A stretch of 64,000 nucleotides of DNA from Gibbula magus (GCA_936450465.1 OW388300.1:50271378-50335377), one strand, 5' to 3'; numbered from the stretch's first letter, positions 39,408 to 51,745 are shown. A program made the numbers and translations. The notes: generated by a model not told the origin, from the letters alone.

Positions 39408-39576
39408 TGATAAATAGAATCTCACCCTCGTGTCTTCTGATATATGAAATATATCAACACTCGTTGTTAAAAGTAAAAATAGCCTTGGCAAGCCTCGGAT
39501 CATTGTAACCATTATCAACTCGTGTTCATATATTTCATATCGGAAGACACTTGGGTGAGATCCTCTATTTACATCA
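39408..39576. mobile_element. Fold-back element, about 169 bp
   Basis: GATAAATAGAATCTCACC at left pairs with GGTGAGATCCTCTATTTACATC at right. Inside, GTGTCTTCTGATATATGAAA pairs with TTTCATATCGGAAGACAC. Non-coding inverted repeat, probably MITE-derived. Confidence 0.65.
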
Positions 39577-40408
39577 TGTCTTCACGAGTAAACTAAACTA
39601 AATTTGAATTTTCAAAACATTATCTGTTAATATTTCTAAGAAAGACACGTTTTATGAAATCTAGGATAAGTCAATGCACGTTTTTATGCGGACAATATGA
39701 TATATTAATTAAATTTCTACATTTTATAAATGTTTAATTTAAATGACAAACTTTCTTGCCCAAAAAGCATGTTGAAAAAGAGGTTTTAGCACCCCAAGAC
39801 TGTGTATTTGAACTCATACAGAAATATGAATATCACACTATGCTGTACTTATTCACCCAAACATGTCTATGGAATACCTTCAATATCCACTCTCTCCGAC
39901 AGCAGTATTTCCTAAAACAGTGGGAAGTATCTTTTGCACGTGTTTCCAAAGTTTCCAAAATTACGTTCAGCGCGCACCATGCAGCAGCCGTATATTGTCG
40001 AATTTTCGATTAAATTAAATTCGCGACTTTCACCTTCATACTCTCCAGAATTAACTGGCAGTAAATGGTTTTAAAACACGTTTTATTCATTTTTACATTG
40101 TATGATACAGTGGACGGTCACATGGTAATCTTACGACCCGTTCATACAGTACAACTTGTAGTAACGTCTTCGTTGATCGTAAAACATTTGAATCCATCGA
40201 TTGCGTCAGCAACAACTGGATGACGTCATAAGATGGCCGACTGAGCGAGGCGATCTAGATACTCAATTCATCAAACTAATGTCACTGACAAACCTTTGCA
40301 TTATTTTTAGAATATGATAAATAAAGCATTTCTCATCGAAAAGCACGTACATCTCATATATCAGTTTGCAGTTCGTTTTGTCCACCTTGACAATGCCCTC
40401 CTTTATGT

Positions 40409-40765
40409 CTACATAGCATTGCTGTAACACTGGCGGATGTCTGACTGAACCAATGGTCTCTGTAGAAGTGTCACAACACTCTCAGCCACCCGTATAGCCC
40501 GTCTGTAGGTGATGAATGCGAAGTTACACCTGTACCCCTGTCTCAGGTTCACCTCAGGAGGTAGTTGGGTCGTACAGGTGGCACAGGTAGGATAGTGGCC
40601 TAAACTGGCCAGGGTCTTCCACAGGTAACAAAGCGGGGTTTTCAGGTGCGTGTAAAGGTGTCCGGGAAAGCGTCGAAGTTCGAGACCGGCGATGACGTCA
40701 TTGGCCATTGTGACGTTGCTGGCGGCTTCAGAGAGAACTCGGTATGCCAGTTTAAGAGAGTCGGT
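40409..40765 (-). CDS. Cytokine-like gene exon 3: helices B-D and stop
   Basis: 118 codons plus TAG. The acceptor is ATCATTTTAAAG, with only a modest pyrimidine tract. GC content is clearly above the flanks, which supports coding. Begins TDSLKLAYRVLSEAASNVT. Has five cysteines, including CATC, and ends SDIRQCYSNAM. Confidence 0.7.
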   Translation of the reverse strand, partial: TDSLKLAYRVLSEAASNVTMANDVIAGLELRRFPGHLYTHLKTPLCYLWKTLASLGHYPTCATCTTQLPPEVNLRQGYRCNFAFITYRRAIRVAESVVTLLQRPLVQSDIRQCYSNAM

Positions 40766-43614
40766 CTTTAAAATGATAAAGTCAGATTGTTAACGTATGT
40801 TAATAATACGCATCACTTAATGATGAAATGTAACTCTTCAGAGAAGAAACGTTATGAACATATTTCAGTGTGGTTTTTGGGTTGCGGCCTTTAGATGTTA
40901 CATATAATATATACATGTAGTTTAAGTACATGAATGTTCACTCCTCCCCGAATCTATATGTATCACAGGTGGTTAGCCAAGTCCATGCTAAACCAAAGGA
41001 GTTGAACAAGTTTATATTGTTAACATCATTCAATGGAAAATATACAAAACTGACCGATGTCGGGACCCATTCCAGTGGAAAAGCAATTGTACATGTCTGT
41101 ATTAGTTGTACCAGTACAAACATTCTGTGGACCGATTGATGCAATGAAACTAAACTCACGGGAAAAAGAAAGTATAGGTACAACAACGCAAGACACTCTA
41201 ATCAACGAGTGATGAATACGATTGAAATATAGTTACACCATGTCTCTAAAAGCAAACTAACTTTTTCTGTAAATTTTGAAACATTATCTGTTCATAATTC
41301 TGAAAAACACGGCTTTTTAAAAATCGTCGTTATAGAATCTCCTTAATTAACCAGGCGAGATAGGGGAGTGAAAGATGGCTTTCAGGCTTGTTTTCTGACG
41401 ACCTACACCAACGATGCGTCATTGATTTAAAGTCAAAGGAAGTGCATCATGTCCATACCATCTTGTAATAACATCATTTCCATATTTCATAAAATTTTAC
41501 CTTAAATACCCAAAATTATTTCCCAAAATACCTTTTGAAATAGTATTTCAGCACCCTATGTGTGCTTGAACAGGTATTAAATATTAAGTATCATACTCTC
41601 ATGAATTAAATTGTGTATATATCTTTTAGCGAGATATATCCTCACCACAAACATTCAAAACCGAGTTAATCCGGCAGAAATATTTTGTGTTTGACTCTGT
41701 TGAAAAGAAGATATACTTTCTTTTGCCCGTGAGTTTATATATTGAATGTGACAGACATGGAGACGCGCAAGGCATTCAAACTTATTCAATAATTAAAAAA
41801 AGCAGAATAAAGAAAACGTGTGTGTATTCATATAGTATTACCAGTCTGTTTCCAAAGCAATGATGAGGCAGATTAACATCCGGGTACTCTTCATCATTCA
41901 TCTCCAAGTCACATCCAAAGGGGTGTGGTCGCGTCTGGAATATACACGGTTTTGTATGTAGATTATATAACATAGTAGGACGTGAAATGTTACACAATTC
42001 AATTCAGTTAAAATTTGTCCATGGCCAATGAACCCGATATGTTGATATTTTACAAACGCTTCTCCTGTTCCGATTGTGAGTAGGTGCAACAATAGCTGGT
42101 TAATTACATGAAGTATATCAAATATATGCTAATTTCAACATAATTATATGAACAATAATATTTTCTAATATAAAGTCTAGATTTGCATAATCTAAAAAGT
42201 GTCTAAACAGCGAACCGAACACATTTGTAATGAATGAATGGACACTTCGATATCCAGAGTATTCTATCAGTGATAAGGCCTTCCTCAAAATTTATGCAGG
42301 TCATTGGGTCATCAGTCCAAAACGAGGCTTAGTGAGCAAGCAATCCAACATGGCGACGGCGTTGTATGACGTTTTGTTGACTCGGGACACGGGTGGGGGG
42401 AAAAACGCTCAGGCATTGGCTAGCTATTGAACTGTATATTTTCAATTTCTATAATTTTAAAGAAATCCCAATCTTCCTTCTCCATCAGAGTATTTGTGTC
42501 TGTTATGCTACTGCAACTCGCTGGTTGTCTAATCAGCTGTACCCTCGTATTGCTGACGCCTGTTTTAAAATTTGGTGGTCGCCCATTGCTCGTTTCACCT
42601 GGGCACTGTCATTTTATTGGCTGGATATTTATAACGCGGTACGACGCAAACTTTGCGTTGACAATCAGTGAGTTGAAGTTACCATGATCGAGCAGGCTGA
42701 CTTTTAATTAATCAGCTGCTGGTCATAGGGCGACTGTAGAAACACGTACATATGCTCAATAGTTGTATTCCCCAGCAGCAATGATCTGTGTTTTTAAATT
42801 AGGAGAATGCTGCAGTGACATTAAATTGCTTCATCAGCGATTTGTTTCTGAATGCCTACATGTGTTGCCAACCTACCATATTCTTTGCGAATTGGTCTGT
42901 CCATGTCCTGTCATAAGTTTCGGAAACAACGTGTATAAATTCGTCTAAGTAGGGGTCTTGTTATTGAAATAAAATTGAGCTACCGTAACTCATCTAAAGT
43001 AACGATGTACGGTTGACAATGATGACCAATACAGCTTAGTTTGAATAATTACCTCATAACGCCGAACAGTGGGTTAATGACAAATGAATACTTTTGCAAG
43101 TTACTTTAATTAGTTATTATACTTAAAGAAGCAGTCTGCTAGTTTTTCATGTTTTAAACTATAGTGGTATTTCGGGAGATTACTGGATACGGATATTTAT
43201 CTATACTATTTAGCCATTTTCATAAACTGTGACACATAATCGTTGAATATTTTTCGAGAAAATCACTGCTAAAATCTTTCATTGTATTTATGGAAACGTT
43301 TCAATAAATAAAGCGGCTCAATCGGAAATGCATGACTCGCGTGTAGCACCACTTCCTAAAATATTCCAACTAACCACTTGTTCCAGGGTGTCTGACATAC
43401 TGTCCGCAGTTTGTTGCAGTGTCTCTATGAAGCGGTTGAGATGTGTGGATACGTTGAGTGGGTGGAGGCGTGTTTGGTGGGGACCTGTACATGGGAAACA
43501 CGGGTCTCTCTGCAGCCGGCACTCGGTGGGGAAGGGGTGCAGTAGACATAGACAGTAGACTGTCAGTGTGATAATACTTAGGAGTGAATCTGGAACAGAG
43601 TTTAATACTGACAT
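40409..43614 (-). CDS. Candidate secreted four-helix cytokine-like protein (three exons)
   Basis: Exons 43375-43614, 41842-41934 and 40409-40765 join in phase 0 to give about 229 residues. Residues 1-30 form a signal peptide (hydrophobic core LLSIITLTVYCLCLL). A cysteine-rich N-terminus (CRLQRDPCFPC) follows, then an amphipathic helix A (about 54-80), a 31-residue loop encoded alone by exon 2, and, in exon 3, three helix-like stretches (about 112-133, 144-165, 182-205). The last begins GYRCNFAFITYRRAIRVAES. Two NXS/T sites, at N54 and about N128, suggest glycosylation. Size, signal peptide, phase-0 introns, long AB loop and four helices match class-I helical cytokines (LIF/CNTF/IL-6 type), but I recognise no direct homologue by sequence. 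An AATAAA lies at 40082-40087 on the minus strand. Alternatives: another small secreted alpha-helical factor. Confidence 0.6.
41842..41934 (-). CDS. Cytokine-like gene exon 2: inter-helix loop
   Basis: 93 nt, phase 0/0, with acceptor GTATATTCCAG and donor CTG before GTAATA. Encodes TRPHPFGCDLEMNDEEYPDV and on to CFGNRL: proline-rich, acidic and with two cysteines, as expected of a disulfide-anchored loop. The reverse reading and longer frames over this stretch lack splice logic. Confidence 0.65.
43375..43614 (-). CDS. Cytokine-like gene exon 1: signal peptide and helix A
   Basis: 80 codons from ATG at 43614. The donor is taken as GTG before GTTAGT; a weaker alternative three bases earlier (CAA before GTGGTT) keeps the same phase. 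The open frame continues 18 codons into the intron and stops. A CAG at about 43586 could instead be an acceptor if the signal peptide starts in an upstream exon, but the TATA box at 43732 favours this as exon 1. Confidence 0.6.
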
Positions 43615-43731
43615 CAGATCAACTTATAGCCATCAGAGATTAAAATATACAGGCAGTGTGGGTGCGCTGTCGATCCCATCACACACTTCATTTCCAGGGC
43701 AGGATTTACTTCAAGACTTTTCTACAGAGGT

Positions 43732-43743
43732 CCTTTTTATATA
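43732..43743 (-). promoter_or_regulatory. TATA box (TATATAAAAAGG) of the cytokine-like gene
   Basis: A consensus TATA box lies 118 bp upstream of the exon 1 start codon on the minus strand. This would place transcription start near 43700 and give a leader of about 90 nt. The boundary of the 3.2 kb inverted-repeat element is 14 bp further upstream. Confidence 0.6.
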
Positions 43744-43984
43744 GACATTAAGAAGTTCGTCACCTGAGAACCAGAGTGTTCTATCTCCACTTTTGGCAAA
43801 AATTGAGTTAAGGTGTTCTGGACACTTTGGGGGGTGTATTCTATCTCCACACCAATGTTTAGGGCGATATATGGCTTAGAAGCTCATTTTCTACACTTTT
43901 CATTTGTTCTAACTCCAGACATCTAATAAGCTGTTAAGATCCAGACTGTTCTATGTACCCAAGCCAATCGCCACGGTCGGTTTG

Positions 43985-43994
43985 GTCACGTGAC
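43985..43994. promoter_or_regulatory. Palindromic E-box GTCACGTGAC upstream of the cytokine-like gene
   Basis: Same perfect 10-bp palindrome as at 36304, here carried by the left end of the 3.2 kb element and 371 bp upstream of the start codon. A GCCAATCGCCAC CCAAT-type box lies 20 bp away. Confidence 0.35.
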
Positions 43995-45479
43995 ATGGAG
44001 ATAGAACAATTTGGAACTGTTGATTATCTTTGTGCTTTAAAGGTGATGTCATCTTTCTTTCTGCTATTTCAATGCAATAGTATGATGTTAATGTTGAAAA
44101 TGATACACTGTTAGGCCTTCATTGAGAATTTTGAAAATTATCTCAATTTATCTGGCATCTTATTGATGGTCAGGCATAAAGTTACGAATGGAGATAGAAC
44201 ATTCATCATTTAAGTAACTTCTTTTTATTTTCTATGCAATATTTCTGTTTATATTTAAGTCAAAAGTGTTTATAAATAGGTTCACAATGCTGCAAAATTG
44301 TGTAATTCAAAGCAAACTATTTAAAACTTTTAAATAAACTTTTGAACTGTGTTTTAAGATTCAATTAACTAAACTCTTCTGATTTTTTTCTTGAGAAGGT
44401 ACCAGTTTTTAGTATTATATTGAGGGATTACTTAAATAAATAATGTTGATGATTTTAGATAACAACCCCAGTTACTTTAATATCATTCTAATTCATCCAT
44501 AAGTTTTCAAATGATAGCTTGTTTACTTTATTCAAATTGGATTAATTCGCATGATAAATGAAATATATTCTGAAATATTCAATTAATGTTAAAGTGTTTC
44601 TATATGTATTTAACTGACAATATGTATACAATACATATACAGCTATAAATATAGTTCAAAATACAATTTAGAACTTTCAAGTTTTGGTTTTTAGAGTATA
44701 TTCAATAAAACATTCAAATGCTCCCTGATTTATGGTGGAGTTATAGTGACATGAAAATAATAACAGCCTTAAATTTGTGTTTTTGAGGACTATACTACAC
44801 GTATGAGTGACCAACTGACACATCCCACTCCCTCCAAATGTAACACACTGTACCATTAAGAAGTAAATTCGTACATCCCGCTCCGCACCACGGCACCATG
44901 CGCACACATCTCAAATGTGTGGCAGAGTGTCTTTCTTCAAACCTTCATTTTGCTTCTCTACAGATACGATCAAAAGTTACAAGGAAACTCATTTTCGACT
45001 TCTCCCCAAAGCTGAAATTTTGAAGAAAGGTGCCTTGCTCCTGCGGCCTCAACTTTTATAAATTCGGGCTTGACCCTCCTTACATATGAGCCGGGCTGAC
45101 TTCATTTCTGAAATCTTTGAACGAAGTCTTCCCTAAAACGAATCGACAGGTGCATCTGAACTTTTCAGAATAACATACTCGTGGGGGTCGATCCTCAAAC
45201 CTTCTTTCACCTCCTCTTCAGAAGCAAGTAAAGATCGGAAGCTCAAATTATTGAGAATATCATTTTTGTAGGTAGGAAATCAAATGATCAAAATTTCTCT
45301 AATATCTATACTAAAATAGTTGCACCATCATGCTAAAAATCATAATCCCTGGACACCTAACAATTGGGTATTCAATGCATGCACTGCACTGCTTAAAAAG
45401 GACAGTCATCACTGCTGATCCAGAGGCCACCCCTTGAGAGTATAGGCGAGGGGGTATGTTAGATGTGGATTGGAGGTTA

Positions 45480-45560
45480 AGTTTTTTAGCTATTCGGAAC
45501 TGACAGGCCAGATGGACTTGTTACATGGGCCCTCGTCCGGCGTCTGTAAACATTCAGAAC
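45480..45560 (-). repeat. Tail fragment of the bivalve repeat family, nested in the 3.2 kb element
   Basis: TTTTTTAGCTATTCGGAACT, then GGCCAGATGGACTTGTTACATGGGCC and CTCGTCCGGCGTCTGTAAAC, is the reverse form of the element ends at 7458-7532 and 25330-25390. Confidence 0.55.
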
Positions 45561-46974
45561 TGTTGCACTCCCAAACACCTTGGGGATCAAAATCTGTTCA
45601 TTTGATCCTTGCAGGGCTTTGCAGGGGAGGTTAACCCTTAAAATCTTAAATGACTACTACTTACCCTACTTACAAAAATAAGGATGTGGCAGAGTTTAAA
45701 TTTAAATGTCCATGTAATACTATTCGTCTTAATTCTATTCTAAATTTCATGCGTGGAACAAATGAATACATGTGGGGAAAACAACATTTAAAATATAATA
45801 TTCACTGGCTGTGAAATTCACTGGCCTGTACTTGGAGTCCAATATCTCTATATTGTGTAATATTGCATTGTGTTGACCTGACTGAGGGGAGAGTGATCAC
45901 TGCTTGGACAGAGCAGCTCGTTAAATCATTTAAGGACTGGTACACAGGTTGCTTGAGTGAACGGTCATTCCTATTTCTATTTGATATGTTGATATTTGGA
46001 TGCTCGGAGATATCTATTTAAGAGTCGTGTCCTTTTCAACATGTAAACTGGACCCAGTTGTATGTAACAATTTCATAATGTTTTTAAAGTATAATTTTAG
46101 TCTGCATCATCAAACAAGTCTAGCTACAGAATCCTTGGCTCCAATTTCCCCATATCATTGTTCTAGCTGTTATCATTCCTTGCAAAAAAGGGTGTTTCGG
46201 GGTATATCCTATTCTTAAATTTCTTTATCCAAATGTTTGACTTATTTTAGGATTATTGATGTAATTTCCTATGATATTGGGGCTTATCTTCCAAAGGAGT
46301 GTGAATTTAATGTCTGCAGCACCAATAAATAGGAAGAAACACTAACGATTTACACCACTCCTCCCCCTACGCCCCCACCTCCATTATCATCATATCCCCT
46401 GTCATTTCATACACCACACTAAAATCGTCATTAGATGGCCCTGTATACTGATGTTTAGGTCTAACTATGGCTTTTGTATTGGTGCTCAGTTGTGTATATT
46501 GGTGCGCTGAGTCAGGAACTATGGTATATGTGATAAAGGGTGATAGAGTTATTTGGTTGAAGTGTTACACGTATTTCATAACCCATTAAGCTTTAATTGT
46601 GCTCAATTACTTAGAGGGTAATATTCTATTGCAATTTAGATGATAAACTGTTCATGTATCTGAGGAAACTACCAATGCATTGAACAAGAATTAGTGTTTC
46701 TGGGACATAGAACACTCTGGAACTAAAGAAAAGTCACTTTAAGTTTAGAAAAATGTGCTATCTCCAAACAGTTTTTGTAATATTTTTGGAATATTATACT
46801 ATTTTGGAACCATATTTTCATAGTCTCTCTCTCAGCATGATGCATTTAACATATGTGCAAAAACTGAAGGAATTTCGTTGCATAGTAATTAAACTACGGA
46901 TGTTCAAAACTTCTAGGTCGATTATCTCAGAACAAGGTTTTGTGGAGTTAGAACAGTCTGGTTCTCAGGTGACG

Positions 46975-48600
46975 AGTTGTTACAGAAAATAAAGACATGT
47001 CTATTTTGTATGATATGTTTCTGTATTGTATATCAATAAGTTGAGCATATATGGAAACTTAACAGATTAAACTAAAGTTTTGAAACCCAATAAAAGTGTA
47101 AATAAGCAATAGAAATACGTCTCCTGTGCTACGATAAATAAGTTCAACATCTTTACTTTAAATTATCACTTATTGTTAAATTCATTCAAAGTTACTACTA
47201 AATATGATTTAAAAAATATTTTAAAAATGAATATACATACCCATTATGCTTGTCAAATGTTCGAACAAACAATGTTCAGAATGCAAAAGCGTTTTCAGGA
47301 TATGGTATTTAAACAATTTTATTATCTGCGAGAACTGAAACTTCACAGTTATTGGTAACATAACCCGTAGTTTAGGTACGGGTATCCATATATCTAGCAA
47401 TGATAAGAGCACCCGCATATAGAAAGTGGGGCCCTTTCATATCCATCCTCATAATTTGTAACATCCTTTCAACGAAATGTTTCATTGGTTACTCTTAAAG
47501 TGTTTGGACATATGAATCCGAGAAAATGAACGTTGTCATACTGTTACGTGTTCTTTGGCTTCCAGTGAAGTAAATTCCCCCATTTTTTTAAAATGTAGAT
47601 GCATTTCATCGAAAAGTGGTGTTATTCTTTACTGATTAATTGACAGCGTGCGTGACACGCTGTTCAGATCAGGTCATTGCGGTTACCAACTTCCGGTTAA
47701 GACAAAAGATCTTGCGTGACAAACTTCGAAAGTGAGTATTACAGATTAATCCGATTTAAAGAGAGGGTTCTATCAGGGTATTTCGTGGAAACGAAATTCG
47801 TGGTGACAATCCTATTTACACACATATGTTATGAATACATGGTGATAATACAATCCAGTTGGTACTGAGGGTGGCGTATGAAATCTAAACAATAATATGG
47901 TTAATGTGAAAGATTAGGTCATTTTTATGTTCCTTTAGAGCTGGCAGTTCAATCAATATGTATGAATTATAAATAGTTGTTTGCACAAGGTTACAAATAT
48001 ACGATTATACAAATTCGATAATTCGGTAAAAATCGTTTATTTAACTGTATTGTTCTTGTTAAAACATAACTTCTTCCTGTTTATTTTGTTGATTCCAATT
48101 AATTTACTAAATATTTTACTAAATCTTTAGATTTACCATGAGTATTCTCACATTTCACACATTGCATCTTAACAAACACAAACCTCATTGTGATCTACCA
48201 GTTTCTATATATAAAATGTGATTTGTAATAGTTTAACAAAGTCCTATCAGGTACAGTTTGAAAACGATCAGGGGGAAAATACTTTATTAGGTATCTAGGG
48301 TATGAACTCTCGTCACATGTACTTCAAAGCAGTAATTACCATAGCACACTTTCAGAACACAGAACTTTAACAAACAGTAGAATATATTCTTTTAATTCTG
48401 CATTAGTATTTATATACGTAAAAGTCACTTCATAGTCATTTATCATTAGATCAACCCTGTCTAGAGAATTAATGAAGCAGAGCTGCTACTTGAATACAAA
48501 CGTGTTGATATCTTGGTGCTGGAAATATCCCATTTGTCTGGGAACAGGGTTGATTTCAATCAGAATTGACCTTGAATTACGATCTTTAAACAGGTCTTTG
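46975..48600. other. AT-rich intergenic stretch
   Basis: No exon or named repeat. An 8-bp hairpin (ACAGCGTG, 5-base loop, CACGCTGT) at about 47642-47662 is the only local structure noted. Confidence 0.4.
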
Positions 48601-48624
48601 GCATTTAGAAGTGGTATACATAAC

Positions 48625-48735
48625 AATAGGAAGATTTTCTGGATGACTACTTCTTTAATGTACATTTTAATGTACATACTTTAATATACATTAATTTTAA
48701 TGTACATACATTTTAATGTTGTTATCCAGTATGTA
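48625..48735. mobile_element. Decayed fold-back remnant with TAATGTACAT repeats
   Basis: AGGAAGATTTTCTGGATGAC, then TACTTCTTTAATGTACAT at left and TTTTAATGTTGTTATCCAG at right, resemble the outer arms of the fold-back at 2476-2645. The centre has been replaced by TTTAATGTACAT-type repeats. Confidence 0.5.
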
Positions 48736-49213
48736 CTCCGAAAGGTCGTGTATTTTCACAGTAAAGATATGTTATTGTTATCCATAAAATCTTCCCGTTC
48801 TTCCGAGACAACTTTTATCTTTCCTTATATGATAAAAATAATTCATTTGGTGGTATATTTTCATATGATTTTTCGCGTTGATAAATCCAGTATTTCGAAA
48901 CACTGGTGATAGCAATGACGTCAAAAAAGTATCAAATTATATTTCTGAATCAAATGTTAAACATGTTTATTGGATGTCCGGCACAGTATACAAGACAGTA
49001 TGCAATGTACATTAGAATGTTGCAGCGTCTGTGACAAATCACTCATTGAATTTGATTATGAAGCATATTATCTACGTGTTTGTTACCAAATAAATAATCA
49101 TATATATTCACGTGCAAAGAAATCGTCCCTACATTTTTGAGAAAGTATAAACGACATTTTTCCGTCGGAGAAATTAGATTCTCAATGTATCTATTCGATG
49201 GACATCTATACTA

Positions 49214-50502
49214 CGAGGGGCGTTCAATAAGTGTTGCAACTTCAATATAAAACCAACTCGCGTAGTCAATTTTTTACTTTTATTTTTCAATATAGTTACC
49301 CTTCACCTCAATACACTTATTCCATTTCTCTTTAAGACTTTTGATGCCGCTTTTGTAGAAGTCTTCCGTTTGCCCCCCTAACCACGCCTCTGTGGCAGCT
49401 TTGACGTCTTCGTCATCCCGGAAGTGCCTTCCACGTAGGGTGGATTTCAGGTTTCTGAACAGGAAGTAGTCACTGGGGGCTAGGTCTGGGCTGTAGGGTG
49501 GGTGGTTAAGCTGTTCGAATCCACAATCACGTATAGCGGCCTGTGCAACTCTTGACTTGTGGACTGGAGCGTTGTCATGCAAAATCATTTCCACGTGTCA
49601 ACATTCCACGGCGTTTCTGTCGAATTGTCTTACGCAATTCTTGCATTAGGTTGGCATAAAATTGACCATTCATTGTAGTTTTGGTTGGCAAGTAATCAAT
49701 TAATAATATGCCTTTTGCATCCCAAAAGATTGTCGTCATAACCTTGCCAGCTGATGGTTGAGTGCGAAACTTCAGGGGAGGTGGTGAACTCGGGTGCTTC
49801 CATTGCTTGGATTCCAGTTTCCGGGTCCCAGTAGTGGATCCAGGTTTCGTCACCTGTCACCAGACGAGACAAAAACCTGGCTTCATCCGCATTAAACCGA
49901 TCCAGGAGCTCCATGCAACTTTCGGTTCTTTTCTGGCGATCTTGTGCTGTGAGGTTTCTGGGTACCCATCTTGCAGATACTTTGGACATACCAAGATGGT
50001 CATGAATTATTTTTTCAACACTTCCAACTGATATCTGGAATTCCAAAGACAGTTCAGAAACTTTAACACGGCGGTCAGCTAAAATTCGTCTTTCGATAGC
50101 GGCAATAACTTCCGGTCGGGTGACTTCAGATGGCCTGCCTGACCGTGGGTCATCGTCTAAGGACTCCCTGCCCCGCTTGAACTGAAGAGACCAGCGACAA
50201 ACTGTTGAAAAGTTAGGAGCATCCTTACCCATCACATTACACATACGATTATGTATTTCTGTAGCTTTGCATCCCTCTTTAGTAAGGAACTTGATCACAG
50301 CGCGTTGTTCATGTTTGAGAGAATCCATGATTATGGAGACCCCTAGGTCAGCGCAGCTATTATATCTAAATAATTGTTATGTCTAGAAATTGTTTTGACA
50401 TGTGTCAATGTTATGTTTTGACTATAGTAACACCTGCTATAAGCTGACACTGTTTATGTAAACACCAATGCCCCGCTTGCAACACTTATTGAACGCCCCT
50501 CG
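49214..50502 (-). mobile_element. mariner element, full length
   Basis: 1289 bp between TA dinucleotides. The inverted termini begin CGAGGGGCGTTCAATAAGTG and are identical for 26 bp. Contains one transposase reading region on the minus strand. Length, TA target and termini are typical of Tc1/mariner. The matching termini indicate a fairly recent copy. Confidence 0.93.
49280..50328 (-). pseudogene. mariner transposase, DD34D, broken by two frameshifts
   Basis: Would be about 348 residues. The start at 50328 opens a helix-turn-helix N-terminus (1-110), WVPRNL (121-126, the mariner WVPHEL-type motif) and VTGDETW with the first catalytic Asp at about 160. The later reading has HDNAPVH (second Asp) and YSPDLAPSDY (third Asp) exactly 34 residues on, giving DD34D. 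A single-base loss near 49812-49824 and a single extra base near 49588 put the three parts in three different frames. No other stops are seen, so the breaks are either young or assembly errors. No host role inferred. Confidence 0.92.
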
Positions 50503-50509
50503 TATATAT

Positions 50510-51740
50510 AGGCTTTCCTTGGAGGTTGGACATATATTGCCTATTATAGTAGTTCCTTTTACACTGCGAGATTATAGCTTAGTAACATTGTTCCTGGATG
50601 ATTTATATATTTCACGATGAACAGTCAATTTTGATTTTTCGCCATCTTCTCTCCACAAAACGCCTTTCTCTTTTGGCATCATCTGGTTTTTTAAATGAAG
50701 TCAGTTTTCTGTTTCAAAGGAGCATGTGTGTCCAAAACAGAGTACATCAGGGTATCATTGTACTGCTGAGTATAATCAGACACACCTAATTCATGGTCCA
50801 AAAGAGAGAGTGAGTTGGATAGATCAGTTGAAAAGACAACCTTTCAATGGATTAATTTTGATATGTATACAAGTACGGACAGACGTGTGAAGTTCTGCTC
50901 GCAGCATACATGCTGTGGTTGGCAAACACATGTACAACAGCGGGGCCATATATGAGTTTGTCTTCAAAACATACAGCGACTGAACCAGATTATCCTGGGA
51001 TGTAATAAACCAGCTGGATGCCTCTAATATGTGGCCTCATCGATGTGTCGGCATGCACACATATTGCTCTAAGCTATTAGACACGAGTTTTGATCTTTCG
51101 AACAACTGATTTACTCATCTTCGAAATGAGGTTTGAAATCACCAACGCAAACTGTATATTGGCACGGGTAGCCTATAGGGGAAATAATTTAGATAGATCC
51201 TCATAAAAGTGTGATGCTAAAGGTTTATTCTTCGAATAAGGAGGTAGGTGGTGGATGCATACATACAAGTCAGACTGTTGACTGTGGTGGTGAATGAATA
51301 CAGAAGTTCATCCATTTGTTCAAAAGAAACAAAGCGTGCCTTGGGTTTAACACAATATACACTGCTACACAGCACGACATTGCCCCAAACCCTGCCTTCC
51401 CTTGGTATATCCGTCAGGAACCATGCCCGCAATTAGAGGTTCATCACCAGTTGAATGGAACCATATATCTGATAGAAATAAAATATACTAGAATAAAAAA
51501 AATCAACTGCATTACATAAATACTGATTTACGGTAATGGTGCTTACAGATGATACAACACGATGATATGATCTGAGCATTCATGTGTTTGACATACAATG
51601 TGACTCTCACGCTCTTTTCACGTGTTTCAAAGTGACTTGATAACATACATTAGGCCTACACTGATGTCAGTAGACGTTTGCAGATCTTTGATCGAGCGCT
51701 AACCAAACAAATCATATTGCTTATTGCATCTTATTCAATG
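50510..51740. other. Intergenic stretch without recognisable features
   Basis: Several open frames of 60-70 codons, none with family resemblance or splice support. Confidence 0.4.
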
Positions 51741-51745
51741 ACACG

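Larger units (their letters stand above)
43758..46974. mobile_element. 3.2 kb terminal-inverted-repeat element, AGTT target duplication
   Basis: The ends read CGTCACCTGAGAACCAGAGT and, inverted, CGTCACCTGAGAACCAGACT, each continuing to GTTCTA.CTCCAC. AGTT flanks both sides (43754-43757 and 46975-46978). A GGAGATAGAACA/TGTTCTATCTCC motif recurs near both ends: 43779, 43840, 43915, 43998 and 44192 at left; 46705, 46757 and 46944 at right. This is a typical subterminal transposase-site pattern. No transposase is visible inside, and one bivalve-repeat tail is nested at 45480. Superfamily unassigned. Confidence 0.7.
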
